The position numbers and the translations under genes are program-made. The notes beneath the pieces were generated by a model, which saw nothing but the letters and a program-made list of their open reading frames with translations, had not been told where the DNA came from and did no database searches. 13,001 nt of DNA from Chloroflexota bacterium (GTDB lineage: Bacteria; Chloroflexota; Dehalococcoidia; Lucifugimonadales; JACPCL1), in assembly GCA_016210395.1 (NCBI GenBank), contig JACQUI010000106.1:1-13001 (forward strand). The letters are read 5' to 3'. Below are positions 7,892-13,001 of the stretch, one piece after another (position 1 is the stretch's first letter; each line of letters begins with the position of its first letter).

Positions 7892-7959
7892 ATAACAAAG
7901 GAGCGGCAACCGTAGGGGCGCAGCACGCTACGCCCCTACGGTTGCCGCTCCTTTGTTAT
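7892..7959. terminator. 29-bp perfect inverted repeat, probable bidirectional terminator
   Basis: Left arm 7892-7920 and right arm 7931-7959 are perfect reverse complements over 29 bp, with a 10-base loop. The ends are AT-rich (ATAACAAAG/CTTTGTTAT) and the core is GC-rich. Each strand therefore carries an A-tract before and a U-rich stretch at the end of the stem. It lies 22 bases after lexA and directly after the last small minus-strand gene, between two converging transcription units. The core around GTAGGGGCG also resembles dispersed palindromic repeats of some bacteria. Confidence 0.8.
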
Positions 7960-7963
7960 GTGG

Positions 7964-8107
7964 CTAGTCCGAGGAAGGCAACTTGCGAGGCTGCTGGATT
8001 TCCATCTCGTTGTCGCAGCACAAGATGGCCCCATTCCCCGGCTTGGTGCACAAAATCGTAGTGCCGCATTTCGGGCACTGGTACCGTTTCCCTAGTTGAT
8101 TGGCCAT
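7964..8107 (-). CDS. Desulforedoxin-like small metal-binding protein (47 aa)
   Basis: A 47-residue protein starting MANQLGKRYQCPKCG and ending in KLPSSD. Cysteines lie at 11, 14, 30 and 31, giving C-x2-C-x15-C-C, exactly the spacing of desulforedoxin (Desulfoferrod_N family), where four Cys hold one iron and the protein dimerises. The Gly between the halves (PGNGAILCC) also fits. An additional Cys sits at position 20. By family it would be a small cytoplasmic iron (or zinc) centre for electron transfer or redox sensing; the partner is unknown. The ribosome-binding site is the G-run GGGGGGAG just before the ATG, rather close. It is the second gene of a two-gene minus-strand unit, 31 bases after the related gene at 8139-8255, and ends at the 29-bp hairpin. 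Confidence 0.8.
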   Translation of the reverse strand: MANQLGKRYQCPKCGTTILCTKPGNGAILCCDNEMEIQQPRKLPSSD

Positions 8108-8138
8108 ACTCCCCCCTGGGCTATTGTTGCTTATCCAA

Positions 8139-8255
8139 CTACTTCTTCACCAGGGCCTGGCCATGACATTTGAGTGTGCCATCGCCCCCCTTGGTGACAA
8201 TGAACTCGGCCCCGCATGTTGGGCAGGTATACCGCTTTCCCGTCTCGTTCGCCAA
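8139..8255 (-). CDS. Desulforedoxin-like small protein, Cys3His variant (38 aa, TTG start)
   Basis: A 38-residue protein reading (M)ANETGKRYTCPTCGAEF from a TTG at 8255. GGAG is placed seven bases before this codon. It is clearly related to its 47-residue neighbour: both share GKRY-x-CP-x-CG and a second half with G-x-G-x-L before the last ligands. Ligands are Cys11, Cys14, Cys30 and His31, so the adjacent Cys pair of desulforedoxin is Cys-His here. Length matches classical desulforedoxin (36). The change may favour zinc over iron or alter redox potential; that is inference. It is the first gene after a very strong promoter. An overlapping 62-codon frame in the same direction starts earlier but shows none of these motifs. 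Confidence 0.75.
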   Translation of the reverse strand: MANETGKRYTCPTCGAEFIVTKGGDGTLKCHGQALVKK

Positions 8256-8289
8256 AGATGTACTCCAAGACCTTTGTAGTTGAGGTCAT

Positions 8290-8319
8290 ATTATAGGCAA
8301 TCTGCCGACAGGACGTCAA
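8290..8319 (-). promoter_or_regulatory. Strong promoter for the desulforedoxin-like pair
   Basis: On the minus strand: TTGACG (8319-8314), an 18-base spacer and a perfect TATAAT (8295-8290). Transcription would start near 8283, with about 27 bases of leader before the TTG start at 8255. The stretch from here to 8449 shows no clear promoter for the plus-strand genes beyond it. Confidence 0.85.
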
Positions 8320-8449
8320 CGCACGAGCTATCTAGTGTGACAGCCCTCACAAAGCCTTCGCCTTCAACTGGCTTCGCGCGGATAGCGCGGCATCCTCATC
8401 CCATTGCGCCCGCAAGTGCGGTTGCTCGGAAGGGGGAGAGTGTGTTTCC

Positions 8450-8902
8450 ATGAGAGTGCTTATCCGCCATGCGTCCGGCTGTCGAGGCGTTTCCGTGCAG
8501 GAACAGAGGTACTTCTCTTTGGAGCAAGCTAACGGCATGTTGCCCTGGCTGCGGGTGCAACTCGAGCAAATTCGGGCGCTCAGCCAGGAGCTTGCCCGCT
8601 TGCGCCAGGCGGTTGAAGATCTCACCCTGGCGTCGCGCGCGAACGGCCATGGCGTTCTGGACCGGCGCCTGGCGGAAGCGCGGCAGGCTGAGAGCTCCGC
8701 TGAGGGGCGCCTGTCTGCCCTGGCCCAAGAGGTTGCCGAACGCGGCGTTGTCCTCCGCGACGTGCAGCGTGGCCTGGTTGACTTTCCAACGCTTCGCGAT
8801 GGAAGGGTGATCTTTTACTGCTGGCTGCTGGGCGAGGACGGCATTCGTTTCTGGCACGAGGTGGACGCTGGTTTTACGGGGAGGCAGCCGCTGTGGGAGT
8901 AA
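8450..8902 (+). CDS. DUF2203 family protein
   Basis: Uncharacterised protein recognised as DUF2203 from RYFSLEQANGMLPWL at the start, a long Arg/Glu/Ala-rich helical (coiled-coil-like) middle, and the conserved end LVDFPTLRDGRVIFYCWLLGED followed by FWHEVDAGFTGRQPL. No catalytic role is established for the family. The start is uncertain. ATG 8450 gives 150 residues, with a G-rich stretch (GGGGGAG) 11 bases upstream. GTG 8495 gives 135 residues, starts right at the conserved region and has GAGG seven bases before it; the first 15 residues from ATG 8450 look unlike the family. The gene overlaps queG by ten bases, so the two are probably co-transcribed and translationally coupled. Confidence 0.85.
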   Translation: MRVLIRHASGCRGVSVQEQRYFSLEQANGMLPWLRVQLEQIRALSQELARLRQAVEDLTLASRANGHGVLDRRLAEARQAESSAEGRLSALAQEVAERGVVLRDVQRGLVDFPTLRDGRVIFYCWLLGEDGIRFWHEVDAGFTGRQPLWE

Positions 8903-10086
8903 CAAAGGGTCGCTTGGGCATGAAGCCGCGCGACACGGAAGCGGCGCGCCTGGCGAGGCTCGTCAAAGCCAGGGCCAAGTCTCTCGGCTTTGATTTGGTG
9001 GGCGTCGCCCCTGCTGAGCCACTGGCAGACCACCAGCGCGTTGCCCAGGAGCGGGTGCGCCGGGGCTACCTGGAGGGCATGCCGTGGTTCAACCACGAGC
9101 GGGTCGCGCGCGCTGCCGACCCCCAAAGGCTTCTGCCGGGGGCGAGGTCGGTCATTGTCGTTGGCCTCAGCTACCTGCCGCCTGAGAGTGGCGGTCAGAC
9201 GGGCAAACAGGCAGCGACGCTGGCGGGTAAGGTTGCGCGGTACGCCCGCTGGACCGACTACCACGTTGCCATGAAGGCGAAGCTGCGGGAGCTGGCCGCA
9301 GCCATTCAGGAGTTCGCGGGCCGCCAGGTCAAAGTGCGGGTCTTTGTGGATGACGGCGCGCTGCTGGAGAGGGCCTTCGCTGAGCGCGCAGGCCTGGGCT
9401 GGTTTGGCAAGAACACCAACATCCTGACGCAGGCGCACGGGTCCTGGGTTTTCCTGGGGGCGCTGATCACCGACCTTGACCTGGCGCCGGACGCGCCCCT
9501 GAAGAAGACCTGCGGCGAATGCACCCGCTGCATGCCGGCCTGCCCCACGGGGGCGATCGTGGCGCCCTACGCCGTAGACGCGCGCCGCTGCATATCGTAC
9601 CTCACCATCGAGCACCGGGGGCCGGTCCCGCGAGAGCTACGTCCACTGATGGGCGATTGGGTCTTCGGGTGCGACCTGTGCCAGGAGGTGTGCCCGGTGA
9701 ACCGGGACGCAACGCCCGCCTCCGAGGCCTCTCCACTGAAACGCACCGGCCACGACGTGCTGGGGCTGACCTCGCTGCTCTCCATGACCCAGGAAGAGTT
9801 TGCGGAACGCTTTCGGGACTCGCCCATCAACCGGGCCAAGCTGGTGGGTTTGCAGCGCAACGCATGTGTGGCGTTGGGAAACCTGCATGACCCGCGCGCC
9901 GTGCCCGCGCTGTGCAGGGCTCTTGCGCATGCGGAGCCGCTGGTGCGCGGGCACGCGGCGTGGGCGCTGGGGCGCATCAGTGGGCCAGAGGCGCAGCGTC
10001 TGCTGGAGGAGGCGCTGGAGGCTGAGAGAGATGCCTGGGTACGGGAGGAAGTGGGAGAGGCGCTGAAGGACTTGCACACACCGTGA
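8893..10086 (+). CDS. queG: Epoxyqueuosine reductase QueG
   Basis: Cobalamin-dependent iron-sulfur enzyme that reduces epoxyqueuosine to queuosine in the wobble position of GUN-anticodon tRNAs, the last step of queuosine synthesis. 397 residues. The N-terminal cobalamin-binding part contains LGFDLVGVAPAEPL and FVDDGALLERAFAERAGLGW, with the catalytic Asp expected at 153/154. Two [4Fe-4S] clusters are held by Cys207, 210, 213 and 217 (CGECTRCMPACP), Cys233, and Cys260, 263 and 267 (CDLCQEVCP). The C-terminal 75 residues form HEAT-like helical repeats (ALGNLHDPRAVPAL, AAWALGRISG), as in longer QueG proteins. GTG 8893 is preceded by GGGGAGG eight bases upstream, inside the end of the DUF2203 gene, and is preferred over ATG 8920. 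No other queuosine gene is in the window. Confidence 0.94.
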   Translation: MGVTKGRLGMKPRDTEAARLARLVKARAKSLGFDLVGVAPAEPLADHQRVAQERVRRGYLEGMPWFNHERVARAADPQRLLPGARSVIVVGLSYLPPESGGQTGKQAATLAGKVARYARWTDYHVAMKAKLRELAAAIQEFAGRQVKVRVFVDDGALLERAFAERAGLGWFGKNTNILTQAHGSWVFLGALITDLDLAPDAPLKKTCGECTRCMPACPTGAIVAPYAVDARRCISYLTIEHRGPVPRELRPLMGDWVFGCDLCQEVCPVNRDATPASEASPLKRTGHDVLGLTSLLSMTQEEFAERFRDSPINRAKLVGLQRNACVALGNLHDPRAVPALCRALAHAEPLVRGHAAWALGRISGPEAQRLLEEALEAERDAWVREEVGEALKDLHTP

Positions 10087-10146
10087 CGAGAGGCCACAAT
10101 AGCGCCTGGTTTGTCAGGAACTTTCATAAGGAGCAGATGAAACACA

Positions 10147-10494
10147 GTGGGCCAACGATGGGTGTTGTCCTCCAAGATTCATAAGGCAATGGTGACCGAG
10201 GCGAACCTGGACTATGTGGGGAGCATTACCATAGACCAGGACTTGATTGAAATGGCAGGGTTCTGGCCGGGCGAAAAGGTGCAGGTGGTCAGCAACACCT
10301 CTGGGGCCAGGCTGGAAACCTACGTTATCGTGGGCGAGCGCGGCTCCGGCGTTATCTGCATGAACGGCGCGGCGGCGCACCTGATCAAGGCGGGGGAAGA
10401 GGTCATCATCATGGGCTTTGAGCTAGCCGATCAGCCTATCAAGGCCCGGATTGTGCTGGTGGATGGGCGGAACAGGTTTACGCGGTACCTGTGA
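10147..10494 (+). CDS. panD: Aspartate 1-decarboxylase PanD
   Basis: Pyruvoyl-dependent enzyme turning L-aspartate into beta-alanine for pantothenate and CoA synthesis. It is made as a proenzyme that cleaves itself between Gly25 and Ser26 (YVGSITID), leaving a pyruvoyl group on the second chain. Other family residues are visible: Lys10 in SSKIH, Arg55 and Tyr59 in ARLETYVIVGERGSG, Asn73 in CMNGAAAHL. Length 115 is normal. With the GTG at 10147 the cleavage site falls one residue later than the usual Gly24-Ser25, which supports this start. AAGGAG (10128-10133) is 13 bases upstream, rather far. A 15-codon frame from ATG 10137 overlaps the start but is probably not meaningful. It lies 60 bases after queG on the same strand and may share its transcript. 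Confidence 0.94.
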   Translation: MGQRWVLSSKIHKAMVTEANLDYVGSITIDQDLIEMAGFWPGEKVQVVSNTSGARLETYVIVGERGSGVICMNGAAAHLIKAGEEVIIMGFELADQPIKARIVLVDGRNRFTRYL

Positions 10495-10523
10495 AAGGGT
10501 GAAATGGAAGCCCCCGTGGGCGA

Positions 10524-10532
10524 TGCTATACT
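10524..10532 (+). promoter_or_regulatory. Possible extended -10 for the toxin-antitoxin pair
   Basis: TGC followed by TATACT (10527-10532) forms an extended -10 about 30 bases before the antitoxin gene. No good -35 is present at the expected distance. The position fits a promoter for the antitoxin-toxin operon, which such antitoxins commonly repress themselves. Confidence 0.4.
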
Positions 10533-10568
10533 GACGGTAGTGGTGATACCGAGCTGTCGAGGTTGTAC

Positions 10569-10847
10569 ATGAGCACGAAAGTGGGTCCCAAGGGCCAGGT
10601 TGTGATCGAAAAAGAGATCCGCGACAAGCTGGGCATCGGCCCTGGCTGGACGGCGCTGCAGCGCGTCGTGGAGGGACGCGTGGAGATCACCTTCATCCCG
10701 CCGGCGCACAACAGGTCGCTGAAGGGCGTCTTGGCGCCGTACATTAAAGGTTCCATTGCGCCAACCCCTGAAGCGTGGGCTGAGGCGCGAGAGCAGGCAT
10801 GGGCAGACCATGTCAAAGAGCGATACGGAGAGGCCAACCACGAATGA
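10569..10847 (+). CDS. AbrB/MazE-type antitoxin (SpoVT-AbrB domain)
   Basis: A 92-residue protein with an N-terminal swapped-hairpin AbrB DNA-binding domain (residues 1-45): STKVGPKGQVVIEKEIRDKL, then GW-x-A-x-Q and a strand ending in VEITFIPP. The C-terminal half, rich in Glu, Ala and Trp (EAWAEAREQAWADHVKERYG), would be the toxin-binding tail. By family it neutralises the PIN toxin encoded next and represses the operon. ATG 10569 has GAGG six bases before it and is preferred over the TTG at 10563. Its stop overlaps the toxin start (ATGA), typical of translationally coupled type II pairs. Confidence 0.88.
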   Translation: MSTKVGPKGQVVIEKEIRDKLGIGPGWTALQRVVEGRVEITFIPPAHNRSLKGVLAPYIKGSIAPTPEAWAEAREQAWADHVKERYGEANHE

Positions 10848-11245
10848 GCGCCCTTCTGGATACCAATGTTGTGGTCCGCTATTTGACAGGAGACCCTCCC
10901 GACCAGGCTGATAAAGCGGCGAAACTGATTGAAGGCGACAATGGCCTGCTTCTGACTGATGTGGTGATTGCTGAGGTCGTGTATGTGTTGCACTCGCGCT
11001 ACAACACGCCCAGGGAGGCTATTATTGACAGTTTGGTAGAGCTCTTGAGCCGCGAGAGTATTGGAGTCTTATGCCTGGACAAGGCCCTCGTTGTACATGC
11101 TCTTCTCCTGTGCCGCCCTTCCAACCGTGTTGGCATACCTGATGCGCTCGTGTGGGCTGCGGCACGTTCCAGCGGCGTGCACGTGGTGTACTCCTTTGAT
11201 GGTAAGTTCCAGGAAGATGGCGTGGAGGTGAGGAGGTCCTTCTGA
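10844..11245 (+). CDS. vapC: PIN-domain ribonuclease toxin (VapC family)
   Basis: A 133-residue PIN-domain protein, expected to be a magnesium-dependent ribonuclease held inactive by the antitoxin before it. The four acidic residues of the active site are visible: Asp6 in ALLDTNVVVRYL, Glu44 in VIAEVVYVL, Asp100 in IPDALVWAAA and Asp119 in YSFDGKF. The length is typical of VapC. The start was placed at ATG 10844, which overlaps the antitoxin stop by four bases. The frame is open further upstream to 10799, but that part is antitoxin coding sequence in another frame. The RNA target cannot be predicted. Confidence 0.9.
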   Translation: MSALLDTNVVVRYLTGDPPDQADKAAKLIEGDNGLLLTDVVIAEVVYVLHSRYNTPREAIIDSLVELLSRESIGVLCLDKALVVHALLLCRPSNRVGIPDALVWAAARSSGVHVVYSFDGKFQEDGVEVRRSF

Positions 11246-11279
11246 CCCGTCTATTTGCGGCTAAAGGGGAACATCAACT

Positions 11280-12161
11280 GTGACAGACGTGTGGGTCATC
11301 ACTGGCGTCCCAGTCGCCGGCAGGTCAACGGTAGCCCGCGCACTGGCGCAAAGGAGGAACACTGAATCTGGTATGGTATCTAAGCCCATGCAAAGCAGAA
11401 CCCTGACGCCTGACCAATACGTTCGGAGCGTAATAAGGAAGTATGCCCTGCCTGCCGACCATCGGCAGCAGGTGGAACTCGTTGCGCGCGATCTACGCCC
11501 TCGGATAAGGGAATGGGCGGGGCAGCGGTTGATTTCTGTCCCGTGCTCCGGCTCATTCGCTAAAGGCACCGTGGTCAGAGGGGGTACGGATGTCGACCTA
11601 TTCATCTCACTCAAGCCATCCATAAACGACTCTTTGCATGACATCTACTACGATCTCTTTGGATGGCTGAGCATTCGAGGATTTCAACCAAAGAGGCAGA
11701 ATGTGTCGATCGGCTTGGTGCAACGAGGTCTCAACGTAGACCTTGTCCCTGCTCGCAAGCATGCGGGTTCTGGCCAGGACCATAGTCTGTATCGAAGTAA
11801 GACCGGTTCATGGACGAAGACAAACGTGCATCGTCATATTCAGATTGTACGCAATTCAGGTAGAACGAACGAAATCAAGGCGTTGAAGATATGGCGACGG
11901 CTTCATGGTCTTGAGTTCCCGTCCATCTACCTAGAATTGGCGGTCATTAGATCTCTCCAGAGGAGAGGTCCACTCTTGGCATCCAATTTTGTGGAGATCC
12001 TTCAGTGGCTTGCCACGGACTTCCAGACCACTACCATCGTGGATCCCTCGAACGGTGAAAACATCATCTCAAACGATATCACACTTAGCGAAAGAGCGGG
12101 GATCGCTGGTAGGGCTGCGTGGTCCTTGGAACAACAATCGTGGGATAGGGTGCTCTGGTAG
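11280..12161 (+). CDS. CD-NTase/OAS-like nucleotidyltransferase with a P-loop-like N-terminal tail
   Basis: 293 residues. The core is a DNA polymerase beta-type nucleotidyltransferase: Gly91-Ser92 in SGSFAKGTVVRGGTDVDLF, with Asp104 and Asp106, and a third Asp154 in LNVDLVPARK. The C-terminal helical half resembles OAS/CD-NTase proteins (KALKIWRRLHGLEFPSIYLEL, then VDPSNGENI). By family it could make cyclic or linear oligonucleotide signals, as in CBASS defence; a tRNA- or drug-modifying role cannot be excluded. The first 25 residues are odd: VITGVPVAGRSTVARALA looks like a kinase Walker A start (GxxxxGKST) with Arg for Lys. GTG 11280 has AAGGGGA nine bases upstream. The nucleotidyltransferase proper may begin at ATG 11373 or 11388; AAAGGAGG at 11350-11357 lies before these, but 15 bases from ATG 11373. 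The sequence is less GC-rich than the housekeeping genes. A partner gene follows after 10 bases. Confidence 0.8.
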   Translation: MTDVWVITGVPVAGRSTVARALAQRRNTESGMVSKPMQSRTLTPDQYVRSVIRKYALPADHRQQVELVARDLRPRIREWAGQRLISVPCSGSFAKGTVVRGGTDVDLFISLKPSINDSLHDIYYDLFGWLSIRGFQPKRQNVSIGLVQRGLNVDLVPARKHAGSGQDHSLYRSKTGSWTKTNVHRHIQIVRNSGRTNEIKALKIWRRLHGLEFPSIYLELAVIRSLQRRGPLLASNFVEILQWLATDFQTTTIVDPSNGENIISNDITLSERAGIAGRAAWSLEQQSWDRVLW

Positions 12162-12171
12162 GAATGGACGT

Positions 12172-12906
12172 ATGGAAGACAAGGTCATGATCAGAGACTT
12201 GTTTGAGGCAAAGCAACGGGAAATGATGGAGCGTTTGCTAGGGGGACGGCGCGTTGTCAATCATCCAGGCGAAAAGGGAGCAGCCACAGAGGAGAACTGG
12301 CGCGACTTGTTCGCGAGTTATCTTCCAAACAGGTGCCAGGTGGGGAACCCCCTTGTGGTGGATGTTGATGGTCAGCAAAGCGAACAACTTGATCTCGTTT
12401 TGTTCGATCAGCAATACTCCCCAGTACTTTTCGAAACCGGTGGACTCCGTTTTATTCCCGCCGAGAACGTGTATGCCGTGTTTGAAGTCCGGCAGGAGAT
12501 GAACAGGGAGAACGTCGTCTACGCTGCTAACAAGATAGCCTCAGTCCGAAGGTTGAGAAGGACAAGTGCTCCGATAAAGCACGCTGGCGGTCAATACGAG
12601 CCTAGAGAACCACTGCGGATAGTTGGGGGTATCCTGACGACGACCTCTGAATGGCTCCCACCTTTCGGTCAGGCCTTTCTGGATACCTTGAGAGAATTGC
12701 CAGAGCAGGGGCGGTTAGATCTGGGTTGTGCGCTGCAACACGGGACTTTCAGGGCCAACTACGAACGGGGTGGTGAAGTCAAGGTTGAAGCAAATCCAGC
12801 TACGGTTTCTCTGATCTCGTTTGTGTTCAAACTCCTCCAGGCACTCCAGCAGATGGGAACCGTGCCTGCAATCGACTTCACAGAGTGGCTAAGGCACGTT
12901 CAATAG
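12172..12906 (+). CDS. DUF6602-like protein, possible PD-(D/E)xK nuclease fold
   Basis: 244 residues. The pattern NHPGEKGAATEENWRDLF, followed by LP-x-RCQVGNPLVVDVDGQQSEQLDLVLFD and then PAENVYAVFEVRQEM, resembles DUF6602 proteins. These lines also fit a PD-(D/E)xK-type core: Glu40, Asp74 and Glu105-x-Arg107, with Arg where the motif Lys would be expected. A role as effector nuclease fed by the nucleotidyltransferase before it is a hypothesis. Activity may be reduced or absent given the missing Lys. ATG 12172 has AGGA eight bases upstream and is preferred over ATG 12187. The 10-base gap to the preceding stop indicates one operon. GC content is lower than in rel or queG, in line with horizontal transfer. 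Confidence 0.7.
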   Translation: MEDKVMIRDLFEAKQREMMERLLGGRRVVNHPGEKGAATEENWRDLFASYLPNRCQVGNPLVVDVDGQQSEQLDLVLFDQQYSPVLFETGGLRFIPAENVYAVFEVRQEMNRENVVYAANKIASVRRLRRTSAPIKHAGGQYEPREPLRIVGGILTTTSEWLPPFGQAFLDTLRELPEQGRLDLGCALQHGTFRANYERGGEVKVEANPATVSLISFVFKLLQALQQMGTVPAIDFTEWLRHVQ

Positions 12907-13001
12907 TCAGTTGTGTTTGCCGCTATTCGTGGGCAGTTCTGCTGTCCTGAATCTTGTCTTTACTTTGTCACCCTTCCCACCTCCTCCTGGCTCAGGCTGA
13001 A
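12907..13001. other. Right edge, possibly the end of a minus-strand gene
   Basis: No complete gene. On the minus strand the last 42 bases (13001-12960) read FSLSQEEVGRVTK then TAA. This has a protein-like composition and could be the C-terminus of a gene entering from the right. It is too short to identify. Confidence 0.25.

Noticed and set aside
8131..8319. A 62-codon minus-strand frame over the small-protein locus
   Set aside because: It includes the -35 and -10 elements and reads the desulforedoxin-like region out of frame. The 38-codon frame with the Cys pattern and GGAG explains the DNA better.
10137..10184. A 15-codon leader frame before panD
   Set aside because: It has AAGGAG only three bases before its ATG, which is too close, and shows no codon runs suggesting attenuation. 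Probably chance.
1..13001. CRISPR arrays, tRNA or rRNA genes, transposases
   Set aside because: I looked for regularly spaced repeats, cloverleaf-like segments and transposase motifs and saw none. The only repeats found are the linker pair, hairpins and a 12-base direct repeat at the left edge.

Overview
The window looks like a chromosomal segment of a GC-rich bacterium, most likely a member of the Chloroflexota (Dehalococcoidia or a related lineage). This placement is an inference. It rests on two solute-binding lipoproteins with long Thr/Pro/Ser linkers after the lipobox, a LexA with a Gram-positive-type operator, and the overall codon style. No rRNA or tRNA is present to confirm it.

Layout. 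(1) Positions 257-3967, minus strand: two paralogous extracytoplasmic solute-binding proteins of the SBP_bac_5 (oligopeptide/dipeptide) type, with no permease or ATPase genes beside them. The downstream copy is split by a single-base frameshift. The two share an almost identical 80-base linker segment although the rest of the genes has diverged. A consensus promoter lies upstream of the intact copy, and a strong hairpin lies after the broken one. (2) Positions 3968-4486: a 519-base divergent intergenic region with both promoters and a nested inverted repeat. (3) Positions 4487-7869, plus strand: housekeeping and stress genes, namely the bifunctional (p)ppGpp synthetase/hydrolase (rel), ribosomal protein S20 (rpsT) and the SOS repressor lexA. 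lexA has a TTG start, a near-consensus promoter and an apparent autoregulatory SOS box. A 29-bp perfect inverted repeat closes this block. (4) Positions 7964-8319, minus strand: two tiny tandem genes (47 and 38 codons) for desulforedoxin-like metal-binding proteins, driven by a promoter with a perfect TATAAT. They are easily missed because of their size. (5) Positions 8450-10494, plus strand: a DUF2203 protein overlapping queG (epoxyqueuosine reductase), followed by panD (aspartate 1-decarboxylase). (6) Positions 10527-12906, plus strand: an accessory block with an AbrB-type antitoxin and PIN toxin pair (stop/start overlap ATGA), then a CD-NTase/OAS-like nucleotidyltransferase and a DUF6602-like protein with a possible PD-(D/E)xK core, 10 bases apart.

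The most interesting part is block 6. The nucleotidyltransferase keeps the GS...DxD...D catalytic signature and sits directly before a putative nuclease-like partner. That is the arrangement expected of a two-gene nucleotide-signalling defence module. The first 25 codons of the nucleotidyltransferase reading frame read like the Walker A start of an unrelated P-loop kinase, so the module may have landed inside such a gene.
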